Shown: in pieces, positions 26,769 to 37,655 of the stretch | Layout of the letters: every line of letters starts with the position of its first letter | Position numbering within the stretch: the first letter of the stretch is position 1 | Notes under the pieces: generated by a model | Seen by the model: only the letters and a program-made list of their open reading frames with translations | Database searches by the model: none | Told to the model about the DNA's origin: nothing | From: Pseudomonas rustica | Lineage (GTDB): Bacteria; Pseudomonadota; Gammaproteobacteria; Pseudomonadales; Pseudomonadaceae | Length of the DNA stretch: 64,000 bases | Assembly (NCBI RefSeq): GCF_018336155.1 | Contig: NZ_JAGYHF010000005.1 | Coordinates: forward strand, 1 to 64,000 | Direction of reading: 5' to 3' | Program-made: the position numbers and the translations under genes

Positions 26769-27806
26769 ATGACTTACACCGCTGCCGAAAATCGCTATGA
26801 CTCCATCCCTTACCGCCGCGTCGGGCGCAGCGGTCTGGTGCTGCCGGCGCTGTCGCTGGGCCTGTGGCACAACTTCGGTGACAGCACGCCGATCGACACC
26901 CAGCGCTCCCTGCTGCGCACCGCGTTCGATCTGGGCATCAACCACTTCGACCTGGCCAACAACTATGGCCCGCCGTACGGCAGCGCCGAGATCAATTTCG
27001 GCCGCCTGCTGCGTGAAGACTTCAAGCAATACCGCGACGAACTGATCATCTCCAGCAAGGCCGGTTGGGACATGTGGCCCGGCCCTTACGGTCAGGGCGG
27101 CGGCTCGCGCAAGTACGTGCTGGCCAGCCTCGACCAGAGCCTGCAACGCCTCGGTCTGGACTATGTGGATATCTTCTATTCGCACCGCTTCGACCCGGAC
27201 ACCCCACTGGAAGAAACCGCCAGCGCCCTCGCCACTGCGGTGCAACAGGGCAAGGCGTTGTACATCGGGATCTCGTCGTATTCGGGCGTGAAAACCCGCG
27301 AGATGGCCGCGCTGTTGCAAGAGTGGAAAGTGCCGTTGTTGATTCATCAACCGGCGTACAACCTGCTCAATCGCTGGGTGGAAAAAGATCTGCTCGACAC
27401 CACCGATGAACTCGGCACGGGCGTGATTGCGTTCACTCCGTTGGCGCAAGGTCTGCTCACCGACAAATATCTCAACGGCGTGCCGGCGGATGCGCGGGTC
27501 AATCGTCCGGGCGGTGGTTCGTTGCAGGCTTCGCATTTGTCAGAGGCCAACATCGCTCATGTGCGGGCGTTGAATGAGATCGCCAAGCGTCGCGGTCAGA
27601 GCCTGGCGCAACTGGCGCTGGCGTGGACGCTGCGCGATCCTCGGGTGACCTCGGCGTTGATTGGTGCGAGTCGGCCGGAGCAGATTATCGAGAACGTTGG
27701 GGCGTTGAAGAATCTGAGTTTTAGCGCGGAAGAGCTGGCGGAGATTGACCGGTTTGCCCAAGAGGGCGGGATCAATCTGTGGGAGAGGCCTTCGACGGCG
27801 GAGTGA
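26769..27806 (+). CDS. Aldo/keto reductase, YghZ/GpR type
   Basis: 345-residue NADPH-dependent reductase close in length to E. coli YghZ (L-glyceraldehyde-3-phosphate reductase). It has the AKR barrel with active-site Asp/Tyr region NHFDLANNYGPPYGSAE near residue 60, lysine in ISSKAGWDMWPGPYGQGGG near residue 97, and the cofactor-binding tail ALIGASRPEQIIENV. ATG at 26769 follows AGAGGATTCG; ten upstream codons are in frame but lack such a site. It may detoxify aldehydes released by the desulfurisation enzymes next door; that link is inference from position only. Confidence 0.9.
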   Translation: MTYTAAENRYDSIPYRRVGRSGLVLPALSLGLWHNFGDSTPIDTQRSLLRTAFDLGINHFDLANNYGPPYGSAEINFGRLLREDFKQYRDELIISSKAGWDMWPGPYGQGGGSRKYVLASLDQSLQRLGLDYVDIFYSHRFDPDTPLEETASALATAVQQGKALYIGISSYSGVKTREMAALLQEWKVPLLIHQPAYNLLNRWVEKDLLDTTDELGTGVIAFTPLAQGLLTDKYLNGVPADARVNRPGGGSLQASHLSEANIAHVRALNEIAKRRGQSLAQLALAWTLRDPRVTSALIGASRPEQIIENVGALKNLSFSAEELAEIDRFAQEGGINLWERPSTAE

Positions 27807-27819
27807 GCCTCTCGAAGCT

Positions 27820-27930
27820 GATCGTTCCCACGCTCCGCGTGGGAGTGCATCCACGGACGCTCTACGTTCGGCTTTAGATGGGACGCAGAGCGTCTCGGGC
27901 GGCGTTCCCACGCAGAGCGTGGGAACGATC
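27820..27930. repeat. Inverted repeat of the GATCGTTCCCACGC family
   Basis: GATCGTTCCCACGCTCCGCG and inverted GCAGAGCGTGGGAACGATC with an inner GGACGCTCTACGT / ACGCAGAGCGTC pair. It lies between convergent genes (reductase and tauD) and may end both transcripts. Confidence 0.9.
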
Positions 27931-27933
27931 AAG

Positions 27934-27966
27934 GTAGGAGCTGCCGCAGGCTGCGATCTTTTGATC
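27934..27966. repeat. Single REP unit (GTAGGAGCTGCCG family)
   Basis: One unpaired copy of the GTAGGAGCTGCCGCAGGCTG unit plus CGATCTTTTGATC, directly abutting the tauD stop. It shows that half-elements occur as well as pairs. Confidence 0.85.
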
Positions 27967-28806
27967 CTAAAAAAACGGCACATCCCCCAACACCGTCGCC
28001 CGCTGCATCACCCGCCGCGCCGGGCGGTAATCATCTACCGCGTAATGCTGGGTCACGCGGTTGTCCCAGAACGCAATATCGTCCTGCTGCCAGCGCCAGC
28101 GAATGGTGAATTCCGGCCGCGTCGCATGGGCGAACAGGAACTTCAGAATCGCCTCGCTCTCGGTTTCCGACAGCTCATTGATCTTCGACGTGAACCCTTC
28201 ATTGACGAACAACGAGCGCCGCCCGCTGACCGGATGCGTGCGAATCACCGGGTGTGACAGCGGTGGATTCTTGCGTCGCGCCTCTTCCCACTGCGCCAGC
28301 GCTTCAGGCGTGTTGCCGTAGCGTTCCAGCGGAAACGAACGAGTGAAATCGTGAGTCGCGGTCAGCCCTTCGAGCAAACTTTTCATCGGCGCCGACAGCG
28401 CTTCATACGCAGCAATCCCGCTGGCCCACAACGTGTCGCCACCAAACTCCGGCAGCAACTTGGCGCTGAGCACCGCGCCCATCGCCGGCGTCGGCAGGAA
28501 CGTCACGTCGGTGTGCCAGATCGCGTTGTCGCGCACGTCGGTGACGGCGGTGTCGAGGATCAGCACTTCCGGTTGTTCCGGCACGTTCGGGTAGATCGGG
28601 TGAATGTGCAGGTCGCCAAAGTACGCAGCGAAACGCGCCTGTTGCGAAGGCTCGATTGGTTGGTTGCGGAAGAACAAAACCTGGTATTTGAGCAGCGCCT
28701 GCTCGATCGCGTCGCGGTGTTCCAGGCTCAGTGGCTGGCTGATGTCGACGCCGCTGATCTGTGCGCCGAGGGCCGAGCTTAATGGGGTGATGTTGAGGCT
28801 GCTCAT
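27967..28806 (-). CDS. tauD: Taurine dioxygenase
   Basis: Fe(II)/2-oxoglutarate dioxygenase of 279 residues that hydroxylates taurine so that it breaks down to sulfite and aminoacetaldehyde. The metal triad fits E. coli TauD: His98 and Asp100 in WHTD, and His254 near the C-terminus. Arg269 is placed to bind 2-oxoglutarate. ATG at 28806 begins [20 protein letters not shown]; the open frame upstream crosses a palindromic repeat and is not coding. It is the last gene of tauABCD, set off from tauC by that repeat. Expression is expected under sulfate starvation through CysB; no site was identified. Confidence 0.94.
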   Translation of the reverse strand: MSSLNITPLSSALGAQISGVDISQPLSLEHRDAIEQALLKYQVLFFRNQPIEPSQQARFAAYFGDLHIHPIYPNVPEQPEVLILDTAVTDVRDNAIWHTDVTFLPTPAMGAVLSAKLLPEFGGDTLWASGIAAYEALSAPMKSLLEGLTATHDFTRSFPLERYGNTPEALAQWEEARRKNPPLSHPVIRTHPVSGRRSLFVNEGFTSKINELSETESEAILKFLFAHATRPEFTIRWRWQQDDIAFWDNRVTQHYAVDDYRPARRVMQRATVLGDVPFF

Positions 28807-28840
28807 GGTCTTTCTCTTCAATTCCGGATAACCACCACCC

Positions 28841-28928
28841 TGTAGGAGCTGCCGCAGGCTGCGATCTTTTGATCTTGTTTTTAAGAGGATCAAGATCAAA
28901 AGATCGCAGCCTTCGGCAGCTCCTACAG
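28841..28928. repeat. REPIN-like inverted repeat between tauC and tauD
   Basis: TGTAGGAGCTGCCGCAGGCT with inverted AGCCTTCGGCAGCTCCTACA and the flanking GCGATCTTTTGATC. It lies within the tau operon, so it could lower tauD expression relative to tauABC. Confidence 0.92.
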
Positions 28929-28948
28929 GGGGGATTCAAAAAGATGTT

Positions 28949-29788
28949 TTAGTGGGCCTGGCCGTGCCATGGCACCAGTTTGCGTTGCAGGGCGCGCAGG
29001 CCCATTTCCATGGCGAAGGCGATCAGGGCGATGACCAGAATCCCCAGCACCACGACATCGGTGACCAGGAATTGCGCGGCCGACTGCACCATGAAACCCA
29101 GGCCACTGGTGGCAGCGATTAATTCAGCGGCGACCAGCGTCGACCAGCCAACACCCAGACCAATGCGCACGCCAGTGAGAATGTCCGGCAACGCGCTCGG
29201 CAAAATCACATGGCGAATAAGCTGCAAACGCGTCGCACCCAACGACTGCGCCGCGCGCAATTTCGCCGGATCAACCGTGCGCACACCGGTTGCGGTAGCG
29301 ATGGCAATCGGCGCGAAAATCGCCAGATAAATCAGCAGCACTTTCGACAACTCACCGATGCCGCACCAGATCACAATCAGCGGCAGATAAGCCAACGGCG
29401 GAATCGGGCGGTAGAACTCGATCAGCGGATCGAGCACACCACGGGCGATGCGGTTGGCGCCGATCGCAATGCCCACCGGCACAGCGGTCAGAATCGCAAA
29501 ACCCAGACCAAGACCGATACGGCTCAGGCTCGCACCAAGGTGCTGCCACAACGTCGAATCCATGTAACCGGTGGTCGCCAGCAACCAACCCTTTTGCAGC
29601 ACGGCGGACGGCGGCGGCAGGAACAATGGTTCGATCAGACCGGTGGCAGTCACTGCCCACCAGATCGCCACCAAAGTGAACAGCGTCAACAGGCTGATCC
29701 AGCGCGTGCTGAGGCTGCGGCGCAGCGGAATCACCACCGATGCGCTAACCGGTTTTACCGCCGCCGAGGAAACGTCGTAACTGCTCAT
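28949..29788 (-). CDS. tauC: Taurine ABC transporter permease
   Basis: Inner-membrane permease of 279 residues of the SsuC/TauC/NrtB class. There are about six hydrophobic segments (first at [20 protein letters not shown]) and the EAA-like loop [20 protein letters not shown]. It carries taurine across the inner membrane with TauB as ATPase and TauA as binding protein. Its ATG overlaps the tauB stop by four bases (ATGA), indicating coupled translation. Confidence 0.94.
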   Translation of the reverse strand: MSSYDVSSAAVKPVSASVVIPLRRSLSTRWISLLTLFTLVAIWWAVTATGLIEPLFLPPPSAVLQKGWLLATTGYMDSTLWQHLGASLSRIGLGLGFAILTAVPVGIAIGANRIARGVLDPLIEFYRPIPPLAYLPLIVIWCGIGELSKVLLIYLAIFAPIAIATATGVRTVDPAKLRAAQSLGATRLQLIRHVILPSALPDILTGVRIGLGVGWSTLVAAELIAATSGLGFMVQSAAQFLVTDVVVLGILVIALIAFAMEMGLRALQRKLVPWHGQAH

Positions 29789-30579
29789 GCGCGCTCCTGC
29801 CGTTGCCCGGCGCTGCGTTGCGAGAACACTTTGCTCAGCACGTGTTCACGGGTTTCGATAAAACGCGGATCGGATTTGATCGCGCGGGCGGACTCGCCGG
29901 CGGCGTAACGCTGACCGAAATCCAGGTGCAGACGCTCGACGATCTGCCCCGGATTCGGCGCGAGCAGAATCAGGTCAGTGGCGAGGAACACCGCTTCTTC
30001 AATGTCGTGGGTAATCAGGAAAACCGGCTTGGCCGTGCGCTGCCAGACTTGCAGCAACAGTTCCTGCATCTGCTCGCGGGTGAACGCGTCGAGGGCACCG
30101 AAAGGCTCGTCCATCAGCAATACACGCGGGTCAGCGGCGAGGGCGCGGGCGAGGCCGACGCGTTGTTTCTGACCACCGGAGAGTTGCCAGATACGGCGGC
30201 TTTCGAAACCGGAAAGATCGACCAGCGCGAGCATTTCGCGGGCGATCTTTTCGCGCTTGTCCCTGGCGACACCGGCAAGTTCCAGACCGAATGCGACGTT
30301 GGCCAACACGTCCTGCCAAGGCAGCAACGCGTCGTCCTGGAACACCACGCCACGTTCGGCGCTCGGGCCTTTGACCGGCACGCCGTCGAGGGTGATGCGC
30401 CCGGCGCTCGGTTCGACGAAACCGGCAATCAGGTTCAACAGCGAAGTCTTGCCACTGCCGGACGGGCCGAGGGCGACCAGCAATTGCTGAGGCCCCAGGG
30501 TCAGAGAAATATCCGCCAGCACCGGTTCGGGGCTGCCCGGGTACTGTGCGCTGATGCGCTCCAGCTGTAGCAAGGCCAT
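29785..30579 (-). CDS. tauB: Taurine ABC transporter ATPase
   Basis: 264-residue ATPase of the taurine/sulfonate/nitrate class. Walker A is [12 protein letters not shown] near residue 38, the signature [15 protein letters not shown] near residue 135, and Walker [13 protein letters not shown]. The H-loop is in [14 protein letters not shown]. It is second in tauABCD, 16 bases after the tauA stop, and overlaps tauC. Confidence 0.94.
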   Translation of the reverse strand: MALLQLERISAQYPGSPEPVLADISLTLGPQQLLVALGPSGSGKTSLLNLIAGFVEPSAGRITLDGVPVKGPSAERGVVFQDDALLPWQDVLANVAFGLELAGVARDKREKIAREMLALVDLSGFESRRIWQLSGGQKQRVGLARALAADPRVLLMDEPFGALDAFTREQMQELLLQVWQRTAKPVFLITHDIEEAVFLATDLILLAPNPGQIVERLHLDFGQRYAAGESARAIKSDPRFIETREHVLSKVFSQRSAGQRQERA

Positions 30580-30595
30580 CGCGGTTAACTCCCGA

Positions 30596-31573
30596 TCAGT
30601 TGGTGATGAATTTGGCGCTGACGTACGGCGCGTAGTCCGGCAGAACGGCTTCGACCTTGCCTTGCTCCTTGAGGAACGCAGCGGTGTCGGTAATGGCTTT
30701 GGTGGTCGGCGCGCCGAGGGTGACGACCTGATCAGCTGCGAGCGGGTAGACGTTGCCTTGCAGCAGCAATGGGATGTCGCTGGCCTTGGCGCCAGAGAGT
30801 TTCACCAATTTGTCGACGTTGGATTGATCGGCGAGCCAGGCTTTCGGGTCTTTGCGGTAGTCGGCGTAGGCGTCGAGGGTAACCTTGGCGAATGCGGTGA
30901 CGATTTCCGGGTGCTTCTCGGCGAAGTCTTTGCGCACGATCCACGCATCGAAAGTCGGCGCGCCGAACTTGGCCAGTTCGCCGGAGGTGATCAGCACTTT
31001 GCCGTTTTCTTTGGCCACGCCGAGTGCCGGATCCCAAACGTAAGTGGCGTCGATATCGCCGCGTTTCCACGCAGCAACGATAGCTGGGGGCGCGAGGTTG
31101 AGGATGGTGACTTTCGATGGATCGATGTTCCAGTGCTTCAACGCGGCGAGCAGGCTGTAGTGACCGGTCGATACGAATGGCACGGCGATTTTCTTGCCGA
31201 CCAGATCCTGCGGGGTCTTGATGCCGGAACCGTCGCGCGCGACCAGTGCTTCGGCGGCGCCGATCTGAGTGGCGATGAGGAAGGTTTCGACCGGGACTTT
31301 GCGGGTGATCGCGGCGGTCAGCGGGCTCGAACCGAGGTAGCCAATCTGCACGTCGCCGGAAGCGATGGCGGCGATGATGTCGGCGCCGTTGTCGAACTTG
31401 CGCCAGGCAATGTCGGCTTTGGTGGCTTTTTCGTAAGCGCCGTCGGCCTGAGCGACTTTCGCCGGGTCAACGGTGGTTTGGTAGGCGACGGTGAGGTCGG
31501 CGGCCTGAGCCAGAAAACTCGCGGCAGCCAGAGAGGCTACGGCGAGCAGGCGAAGCGGGAAATTCAGTTTCAT
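30596..31573 (-). CDS. tauA: Taurine-binding periplasmic protein
   Basis: 325-residue periplasmic binding protein. The signal peptide is [20 protein letters not shown] with cleavage after LAQA, and the mature protein starts [20 protein letters not shown]. It delivers taurine to TauBC and belongs to the SsuA/TauA class. ATG at 31573 has GGAG seven bases upstream. First gene of the operon; its promoter must lie in 31574-31694. Taurine rather than another sulfonate is supported by the linked tauD. Confidence 0.94.
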   Translation of the reverse strand: MKLNFPLRLLAVASLAAASFLAQAADLTVAYQTTVDPAKVAQADGAYEKATKADIAWRKFDNGADIIAAIASGDVQIGYLGSSPLTAAITRKVPVETFLIATQIGAAEALVARDGSGIKTPQDLVGKKIAVPFVSTGHYSLLAALKHWNIDPSKVTILNLAPPAIVAAWKRGDIDATYVWDPALGVAKENGKVLITSGELAKFGAPTFDAWIVRKDFAEKHPEIVTAFAKVTLDAYADYRKDPKAWLADQSNVDKLVKLSGAKASDIPLLLQGNVYPLAADQVVTLGAPTTKAITDTAAFLKEQGKVEAVLPDYAPYVSAKFITN

Positions 31574-31694
31574 TGAAGAGCTCCATATCAGGCGACCGAG
31601 CGTCGGCGTGAAAGGAGACTAAATGATCTAAGAATCAGTAAATAAATAACTTTTTCGAATGAGCTTATGAGCGGAAAAATCTTAGATGGGGGCA
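31574..31694 (-). promoter_or_regulatory. Probable promoter region of tauABCD
   Basis: AT-rich 120 bases directly upstream of tauA, bounded by a palindromic repeat. A CysB-dependent promoter is expected; no box was assigned. Confidence 0.4.
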
Positions 31695-31797
31695 GATCGT
31701 TCCTACGCTCTGCGTGGGAATGCAGCCGGTGACGCTCCGCGTCACCTGGACGCGGAGCGTCCCTTGAGGCGTTACCACGCGGAGCGTGGGAACGATC
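31695..31797. repeat. Inverted repeat of the GATCGTTCCCACGC family
   Basis: GATCGTTCCTACGCTCTGCG with inverted CGCGGAGCGTGGGAACGATC and inner GACGCTCCGCGT / ACGCGGAGCGTC. Third copy of this family in the window. Confidence 0.9.
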
Positions 31798-31842
31798 AAA
31801 ATTGTGGATATCTCGGATCTAGCGTTCGACGTTAGATCTTTG

Positions 31843-32003
31843 CCCCCTCACCCCAGCCCTCTCCCCCAAGGGGGCGAGGGGAAGGGGGCCGATCTCTGTG
31901 CTTTTCAAGGCCTGAGTTCGGCTCGGTAGTTCAGGTCGGCGTACTTCGCATCAACAACGCGGTCCGTCCCCTCTCCCTCGGGGAGAGGGCTAGGGTGAGG
32001 GGC
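31843..32003. repeat. Long inverted repeat of the CCCTCACCCCAGCCCTCTCCC family
   Basis: CCCCTCACCCCAGCCCTCTC and the inverted GAGAGGGCTAGGGTGAGGGG enclose about 115 bases. The centre contains a CCTGAGTTCGG / TTCAGGTCGG pair that recurs in the copies at 39084-39260 and 60356-60606. It ends four bases before the gshA stop and may terminate that gene. Confidence 0.9.
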
Positions 32004-32006
32004 TCT

Positions 32007-33590
32007 TCAGTTGCTGATCGCCAAAATACTCGCCTGATACGACCCGACAAACACATCAAAATCCCCCACCTCGTTCTGCTCCAGCTCAGCCTGCGCGGCC
32101 AGCGAAGTACGTGCCAGCTCCTCAAACTTCGCCTGCTCATCCGCCGCCAACGGCTCGCTACGGAAAAACTCCGCGTGCGCCTGACTCTGACGCAACGAGA
32201 ACTGCGCAAAGCTTTCCTTATGCTCAGCCATCGCCGCCAAAACCTGCGCGGATGGCGTCAGGGACGGATCACTGACCTTGGCCAGTTGCGTATCCAGCGC
32301 CTTGCTGTGCGCATCGCCGCCATGGCTCTGATCCAGCAACGCCGCCAGCGGGGCGATTTGTTCCAGCAGTTCGGCAGCCCAGGTCTTCATCTCGACCGAC
32401 TCACCGTCACGCTGCAACTCCAGACCCGGACGGCGACCTTCCTTGACCACGCTGAGGAAGTTCGACGTGGCGTTGCCGCACGAAGTATTGGTAAGCAGCG
32501 GGCTATCGTTCAGCGCGCAGAACAGCAGGAACGCGTCGAGGAAGCGCGACTCGGTCAGGTCGATGCCCATCGGCAGGAACGGGTTGATGTCCAGGCAACG
32601 CACTTCAACGTATTGAATGCCACGGGCCACCAGCGCCTGAATCGGCCGCTCGCCGGTGTAGGTCACGCGTTTCGGGCGGATGTTGGAGTAGTACTCGTTT
32701 TCGATCTGCAGGATGTTGGTGTTGAGCTGCACCCACTCACCATCCTTGTGCGTGCCGACTTCAACATACGGCGCGTAAGGCGTGGCCACGGCTTTGCGCA
32801 GGCTGTCGGTGTAGCTCGCCAGGTCGTTGTAGCACGGCGTCAGGCCGGCCTGAGCGTTGCTCTGGTAACCGAGGTCGCTCATACGCAGGCTGGTCGCGTA
32901 CGGCAGATACAGGGTGTCCGGATCGAGTTGTTCGAGTTGATGCGAACGACCACGCAGGAAACCGGCGTCCAGCGCAGGCGAGGCACCGAACAGGTACATC
33001 AGCAGCCAGCTGTAGCGACGGAAATTACGGATCAGCGCGATGTAGGAAAACGACTGGAAATCGCGGTCGGTGCCGACAAACCCTTCGGTTTCACGCAGCA
33101 GCGGCCAGAGCTTTTCCGGCAGGGAGAAGTTGTAGTGAATCCCGGCAATGCACTGCATGGTCTTGCCGTAACGCAGGGCCAGGCCCTTGCGATAGACGTA
33201 CTTGAGCTGACCGATGTTGGAGGTGCCGTAATAGGCAATCGGGATGTCTTCCTCGGCCGGCAACGGGCACGGCATCGATGGACTCCACAGGTACTCGTTG
33301 CCGAGTTTGCTGTAGGCAAAACGGTGAATCTTGTCCAGGCTCGCCAGCGTATCAGCCGGGTCGGGCAGGGCGGGCGTGATGAATTCCAGCAGCGACTCGG
33401 AGTAGTCGGTGGTGATCTGTTCGTTGGTCAGCGCGGAACCCAAGGCTTCGGGGTGCGGCGTTTGCGCCAGGCGACCTTCGCTGGTCACGCGCAGGCATTC
33501 ACGTTCGATACCGTGCAGGCACTGCTCGAGCAGAGAGAGGTTAGCGCGCTCGCCGAGCAGAGCCAGGCGGCGGTTGAGAAGTTCGCTCAA
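32007..33590 (-). CDS. gshA: Glutamate-cysteine ligase
   Basis: ATP-dependent ligase of about 527 residues that joins glutamate to cysteine, the first step of glutathione synthesis in the cytosol. Family stretches include [50 protein letters not shown] and [15 protein letters not shown]. The preferred start is TTG at 33590: it has AAGGA seven bases upstream and gives a protein beginning [13 protein letters not shown], as in related pseudomonads. A GTG at 33605 is in frame (532 residues) but would include the ribosome binding site. It connects to the sulfur genes by consuming cysteine. Confidence 0.93.
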   Translation of the reverse strand: MSELLNRRLALLGERANLSLLEQCLHGIERECLRVTSEGRLAQTPHPEALGSALTNEQITTDYSESLLEFITPALPDPADTLASLDKIHRFAYSKLGNEYLWSPSMPCPLPAEEDIPIAYYGTSNIGQLKYVYRKGLALRYGKTMQCIAGIHYNFSLPEKLWPLLRETEGFVGTDRDFQSFSYIALIRNFRRYSWLLMYLFGASPALDAGFLRGRSHQLEQLDPDTLYLPYATSLRMSDLGYQSNAQAGLTPCYNDLASYTDSLRKAVATPYAPYVEVGTHKDGEWVQLNTNILQIENEYYSNIRPKRVTYTGERPIQALVARGIQYVEVRCLDINPFLPMGIDLTESRFLDAFLLFCALNDSPLLTNTSCGNATSNFLSVVKEGRRPGLELQRDGESVEMKTWAAELLEQIAPLAALLDQSHGGDAHSKALDTQLAKVSDPSLTPSAQVLAAMAEHKESFAQFSLRQSQAHAEFFRSEPLAADEQAKFEELARTSLAAQAELEQNEVGDFDVFVGSYQASILAISN

Positions 33591-33710
33591 TTTGGATTCC
33601 TTCACGCGTCAGTCGCCCCAATATGGGGGTGGGCAGGACGGTCTACAAGGGTGAAGTTGAAACTGGCGTTATCGCCTGGTTTTTCTAGCCGGTCAGCCGC
33701 ACACATACCC

Positions 33711-33797
33711 TGTAGGAGCTGCCGAAGGCTGCGATCTTTTGATCTTGCTATTGAAAAACAAAATCAAAAGATCGTAGCCTGCGGCAGCTCCTACAGG
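33711..33797. repeat. REPIN-like inverted repeat (GTAGGAGCTGCCG family)
   Basis: TGTAGGAGCTGCCGAAGGCT with inverted AGCCTGCGGCAGCTCCTACA. It lies in the 247-base gap between gshA and the thioesterase; the remainder of that gap shows nothing else. Confidence 0.92.
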
Positions 33798-33837
33798 ATT
33801 CATTGCGCCGAAATTAACTCAAAATGATGACCGGTAG

Positions 33838-34221
33838 CTACAGGACAGCGAACGTGCCTTGTGCTTTTGCGACCAGTTTGTCGCCCTGCATCACGTCGGC
33901 TTCAACCACCAACGTGCGACGGCCCGGGTGGATGACCCGCGCCGTGCACATGACCTCGCCGTCGGAAACGGCGCGGATATAGTTGATCTTGCACTCGATG
34001 GTCGCGCTCTGCTGATCGAAGCCGTGAGTGCTGGAACAGGCCAGCCCCATGGCGATGTCGACCAGACTGAACAGCGCGCCACCGTGCAATTTGCCGCCGC
34101 GATTGCGCAGTTCCGGTTCCAGCACCAGGGCGACTTGCGCCACCCCGGTTTCCAGGCTGTGCAGGCGGCAGCCCAACAGCTTGAAAAACGCGCTCTCGAC
34201 GAGCCCGGCCGGAATTTCCAT
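33838..34221 (-). CDS. PaaI-type hotdog-fold thioesterase
   Basis: 127-residue hotdog protein of the PaaI/DUF4442-like thioesterase group, probably hydrolysing an acyl- or aryl-CoA. The helix motif RGGKLHGGALFSLVDIAMGL (residues about 41-60) matches the family HGG pattern, and the core strand IECKINYIRAV follows. Its ATG overlaps the tex stop by one base (TGATG), so it is read on the tex transcript. Substrate unknown. Confidence 0.85.
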   Translation of the reverse strand: MEIPAGLVESAFFKLLGCRLHSLETGVAQVALVLEPELRNRGGKLHGGALFSLVDIAMGLACSSTHGFDQQSATIECKINYIRAVSDGEVMCTARVIHPGRRTLVVEADVMQGDKLVAKAQGTFAVL

Positions 34222-36545
34222 CAGCGTTTCTTCAACTGCTTGGCGTTGGCGAACAACGAGGCCATCGCATTGTTCACCGGCGCGGCGGTGGCGGTTTCCT
34301 TGCGTGGCGCGTTGTTCGAAGGCTGGCGCTGGGCCGAGCCCGGACGCGAGCCACGCGCACCGTCGATTTTCTCGCCCGGAGTGTCGCCCATGCGCATCGA
34401 CAGGCCAACGCGTTTGCGCGGGATATCGACTTCCATGACCTTCACTTTCACCACGTCACCGGCCTTCACCGCTTCGCGTGGATCCTTGATGAATTTCTCC
34501 GACAGCGCCGAAATGTGCACCAGACCGTCCTGATGCACGCCGATGTCGACGAAGGCACCGAACGCGGTCACGTTGGTGACGACGCCTTCAAGGATCATCC
34601 CCAGTTGCAGATCTTTCAGGTCTTCAACGCCTTCCTGGAACTCGGCTGTCTTGAACTCCGGACGCGGGTCGCGGCCCGGTTTTTCCAGCTCTTGCAGAAT
34701 GTCGGTGACGGTGGGCAGACCGAAGGTCTCGTCGGTGAATTTCTTCGGATCCAGACGCTTGAGGAAGCTTGCATCGCCGATCAGCGAACGGATGTCGCGG
34801 TCGGTTTCAGCGGCAATGCGCTGCACCAGCGGATAGGCTTCCGGGTGAACCGCCGAGGAATCCAGCGGGTTGTCGCCGTTCATCACGCGCAAGAAACCGG
34901 CCGCCTGTTCGAAGGTTTTTTCGCCCAGACGCGCGACTTTCTTCAGGGCTGCACGGGTTTTGAACGCGCCGTGCTCATCGCGGTGAGCGACGATGTTCTG
35001 CGCCAGCGTCGAGTTGAGGCCGGAGATACGCGCCAGCAGCGCCACCGAAGCGGTGTTCACGTCCACGCCGACGGCGTTCACACAGTCTTCAACCACTGCA
35101 TCCAGACCACGCGCCAGTTTCAGCTGCGAAACGTCGTGCTGATACTGGCCGACACCGATGGATTTCGGATCGATTTTCACCAGTTCTGCCAGTGGATCCT
35201 GCAGACGACGGGCGATGGACACGGCGCCACGGATCGACACGTCGAGATCCGGGAACTCCTTGGCCGCCAGTTCCGATGCCGAGTACACCGATGCGCCGGC
35301 CTCGGAAACCATGACCTTGGTCATTTTCATCGCCGGGTATTTTTTGATCAGCTCGATCGCCAGTTTGTCGGTTTCGCGGCTGGCGGTGCCGTTGCCGATG
35401 GCGATCAGGTCAACCGAGTGCTTGGCGCACAGGGCGGCCAGGATGGCGATGGTCTGATCCCACTTGTTGTGCGGCACGTGCGGGTAAACCGTGGCGTGGT
35501 CGAGCATCTTGCCGGTCGAGTCGACCACGGCCACCTTGCAACCGGTACGCAGGCCCGGGTCGAGGCCCAGAGTAGCGCGCGGGCCGGCCGGGGCGGCCAG
35601 TAGCAGGTCGTGCAGGTTGTGGGCGAAGACGTTGATCGCCTCGGTTTCGGCGCCGTCACGCAACTCGCCGAGCAGGTCGGTTTCCAGGTGCGTGTAGAGC
35701 TTGACCTTCCACGTCCAGCGCACCACTTCGCCGAGCCATTTGTCGGCCGGGCGGTTCTGGTTCTGGATGTTGAATTGCTGGCCGATCATGCCTTCGCACG
35801 GGTGCATGGTGCCCGGCAGCTCGTCGCCGACTTTCAGCGCAGAACTGAGAATGCCTTCGTTGCGGCCTCGGAAAATGGCCAGCGCGCGGTGCGACGGCAT
35901 GCTTTTCAGTGGTTCGTCGTGTTCGAAGTAGTCGCGGAACTTGGCGCCTTCCTCTTCTTTGCCAGCGATAACGCGGGCACTGAGGGTGGCTTCCTGTTTC
36001 AGGTAGTTACGCAATTTTTCCAGCAGGCTGGCGTCTTCGGCGAAGCGTTCCATGAGGATGTACTTGGCGCCTTCGAGAGCTGCCTTGACATCGGCCACGC
36101 CTTTTTCGGCATCAACGAAGCGCGCGGCTTCGGTTTCCGGGGCCAGGTTCGGGTCGTTGAACAGGCCATCCGCGAGGTCGCCGAGGCCGGCTTCCAGGGC
36201 GATCTGGCCCTTGGTGCGGCGCTTCTGCTTGTACGGCAGGTACAAGTCTTCGAGGCGGGTTTTGGTGTCGGCAAGCTTGATGTCACGCTCAAGTTGCGGG
36301 GTGAGTTTGCCTTGCTCTTCGATGCTGGCGAGGATGCTGATGCGCCGTTCGTCGAGTTCTCGCAGGTAGCGCAGGCGCTCTTCCAGATGACGCAACTGGG
36401 TGTCATCGAGGCTGCCGGTGACTTCTTTCCGGTAACGGGCGATGAAGGGAACGGTTGAGCCTTCATCGAGTAGCGCGACGGCCGCTTCGACCTGTTGTGG
36501 GCGTACGCCGAGTTCCTCGGCGATGCGGCTGTTGATGCTGTCCAT
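34221..36545 (-). CDS. tex: Tex-family transcription accessory protein
   Basis: 774-residue nucleic-acid-binding protein. The N-terminal Tex domain begins [20 protein letters not shown], the YqgF-like domain contains [18 protein letters not shown] near residue 335, helix-hairpin-helix repeats follow ([20 protein letters not shown] near residue 505), and a C-terminal S1 domain reads [20 protein letters not shown] near residue 650. Tex binds RNA and RNA polymerase and is important for growth and toxin expression in several bacteria. ATG at 36545 matches relatives; an ATG five codons upstream is also in frame. The tail after the S1 domain is basic and low-complexity. Confidence 0.95.
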   Translation of the reverse strand: MDSINSRIAEELGVRPQQVEAAVALLDEGSTVPFIARYRKEVTGSLDDTQLRHLEERLRYLRELDERRISILASIEEQGKLTPQLERDIKLADTKTRLEDLYLPYKQKRRTKGQIALEAGLGDLADGLFNDPNLAPETEAARFVDAEKGVADVKAALEGAKYILMERFAEDASLLEKLRNYLKQEATLSARVIAGKEEEGAKFRDYFEHDEPLKSMPSHRALAIFRGRNEGILSSALKVGDELPGTMHPCEGMIGQQFNIQNQNRPADKWLGEVVRWTWKVKLYTHLETDLLGELRDGAETEAINVFAHNLHDLLLAAPAGPRATLGLDPGLRTGCKVAVVDSTGKMLDHATVYPHVPHNKWDQTIAILAALCAKHSVDLIAIGNGTASRETDKLAIELIKKYPAMKMTKVMVSEAGASVYSASELAAKEFPDLDVSIRGAVSIARRLQDPLAELVKIDPKSIGVGQYQHDVSQLKLARGLDAVVEDCVNAVGVDVNTASVALLARISGLNSTLAQNIVAHRDEHGAFKTRAALKKVARLGEKTFEQAAGFLRVMNGDNPLDSSAVHPEAYPLVQRIAAETDRDIRSLIGDASFLKRLDPKKFTDETFGLPTVTDILQELEKPGRDPRPEFKTAEFQEGVEDLKDLQLGMILEGVVTNVTAFGAFVDIGVHQDGLVHISALSEKFIKDPREAVKAGDVVKVKVMEVDIPRKRVGLSMRMGDTPGEKIDGARGSRPGSAQRQPSNNAPRKETATAAPVNNAMASLFANAKQLKKR

Positions 36546-36905
36546 AAAACCACCTGACATATTGTGAAAGCAGGCTCGCAGGCGCGAAAATAAAGGCCCG
36601 GAGTCTGGTTGAGCGGCATGAAGATGGCCGCTGCCTGGGTCAAAAGGCACCCCATTGACCCGTGAAATCGAACAATTACTGCGGTTGCCATGAAAAAAAC
36701 CGGCGATCACCTGCGGTAACGATTCAGACGTTGCCTGGCACAAAACGCCGCGCATTATAACCAGCGTTCTGCCATTCGGGGGTGTTGCAGTCTGTAGGCA
36801 TAAACCCCGGTTTTCTGGCAGTGAAGGAAAAATCTGCTAACAATGCACACGGTGCGTATAACGGCAGCTACGCCATAATGCGCGCCGAGCTAAAAGGAGC
36901 ATCTA
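36546..36905. other. Divergent intergenic region between tex and ompR
   Basis: About 360 bases carrying the leftward tex and rightward ompR promoters. A CATAAT at 36874-36879 could be an ompR -10 box, but no good -35 partner was seen. No gene or repeat recognised. Confidence 0.45.
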
Positions 36906-37646
36906 ATGAGCAGCACTGCACAAACTGCTGAAGGCGAAAAAATTCTTATCGTTGATGACGATCCGGGGCTGAGCAGCCTGCTGGAACGTTTCTTCGTCAG
37001 CAAGGGCTACCGCGCCCGTACCGTTCCGAACACCGAACAGATGGATCGTCTGTTGTCGCGTGAAGTGTTCAATCTGGTCGTCCTCGACCTGATGCTGCCG
37101 GGCGAAGACGGCCTGACCGCTTGCCGCCGCCTGCGCGCCGCGAACAATCAGATCCCGATCATCATGCTCACCGCCAAGGGCGATGAGATCAGCCGCATCA
37201 AGGGCCTGGAACTGGGCGCCGATGACTATCTGGCCAAGCCGTTCAACCCGGACGAGCTGATGGCCCGGGTCAAAGCCGTTCTGCGTCGTCAGGCCGCACC
37301 GGTGCCAGGCGCGCCGGGCAGCGAAGACGAAAACGTCACCTTCGGTGATTACGTGTTGTCGCTGGCTACCCGCGAACTGAAGCGCGGCGACGAAGTGCAC
37401 ATGCTCACCACCGGTGAGTTTGCGGTACTCAAGGCTCTGGTGATGAACGCGCGTCAGCCACTGACCCGCGACAAGCTGATGAACCTGGCCCGTGGCCGCG
37501 AGTGGGATGCCCTCGAGCGTTCCATCGACGTACAGATCTCGCGTCTGCGCCGGATGATCGAACCCGATCCATCCAAGCCGCGCTACATCCAGACTGTCTG
37601 GGGCGTGGGCTACGTGTTCGTACCGGATGGCGCCGCCACCAAGTGA
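36906..37646 (+). CDS. ompR: Osmotic-stress response regulator OmpR
   Basis: 246-residue two-component response regulator. The receiver domain has the acidic pair in IVDDDPG (residues 16-22), phospho-acceptor Asp61 in VLDLMLPGEDG, and Lys in LAKPFNPDEL. The C-terminal winged helix has SIDVQISRLRRMIEPDPSKP and the closing YIQTVWGVGYVFVP. ATG at 36906 follows AAAGGAG at ideal spacing. It is phosphorylated by the EnvZ kinase encoded 114 bases downstream and regulates envelope and osmotic genes. Confidence 0.96.
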   Translation: MSSTAQTAEGEKILIVDDDPGLSSLLERFFVSKGYRARTVPNTEQMDRLLSREVFNLVVLDLMLPGEDGLTACRRLRAANNQIPIIMLTAKGDEISRIKGLELGADDYLAKPFNPDELMARVKAVLRRQAAPVPGAPGSEDENVTFGDYVLSLATRELKRGDEVHMLTTGEFAVLKALVMNARQPLTRDKLMNLARGREWDALERSIDVQISRLRRMIEPDPSKPRYIQTVWGVGYVFVPDGAATK

Positions 37647-37655
37647 TCGGCGATT

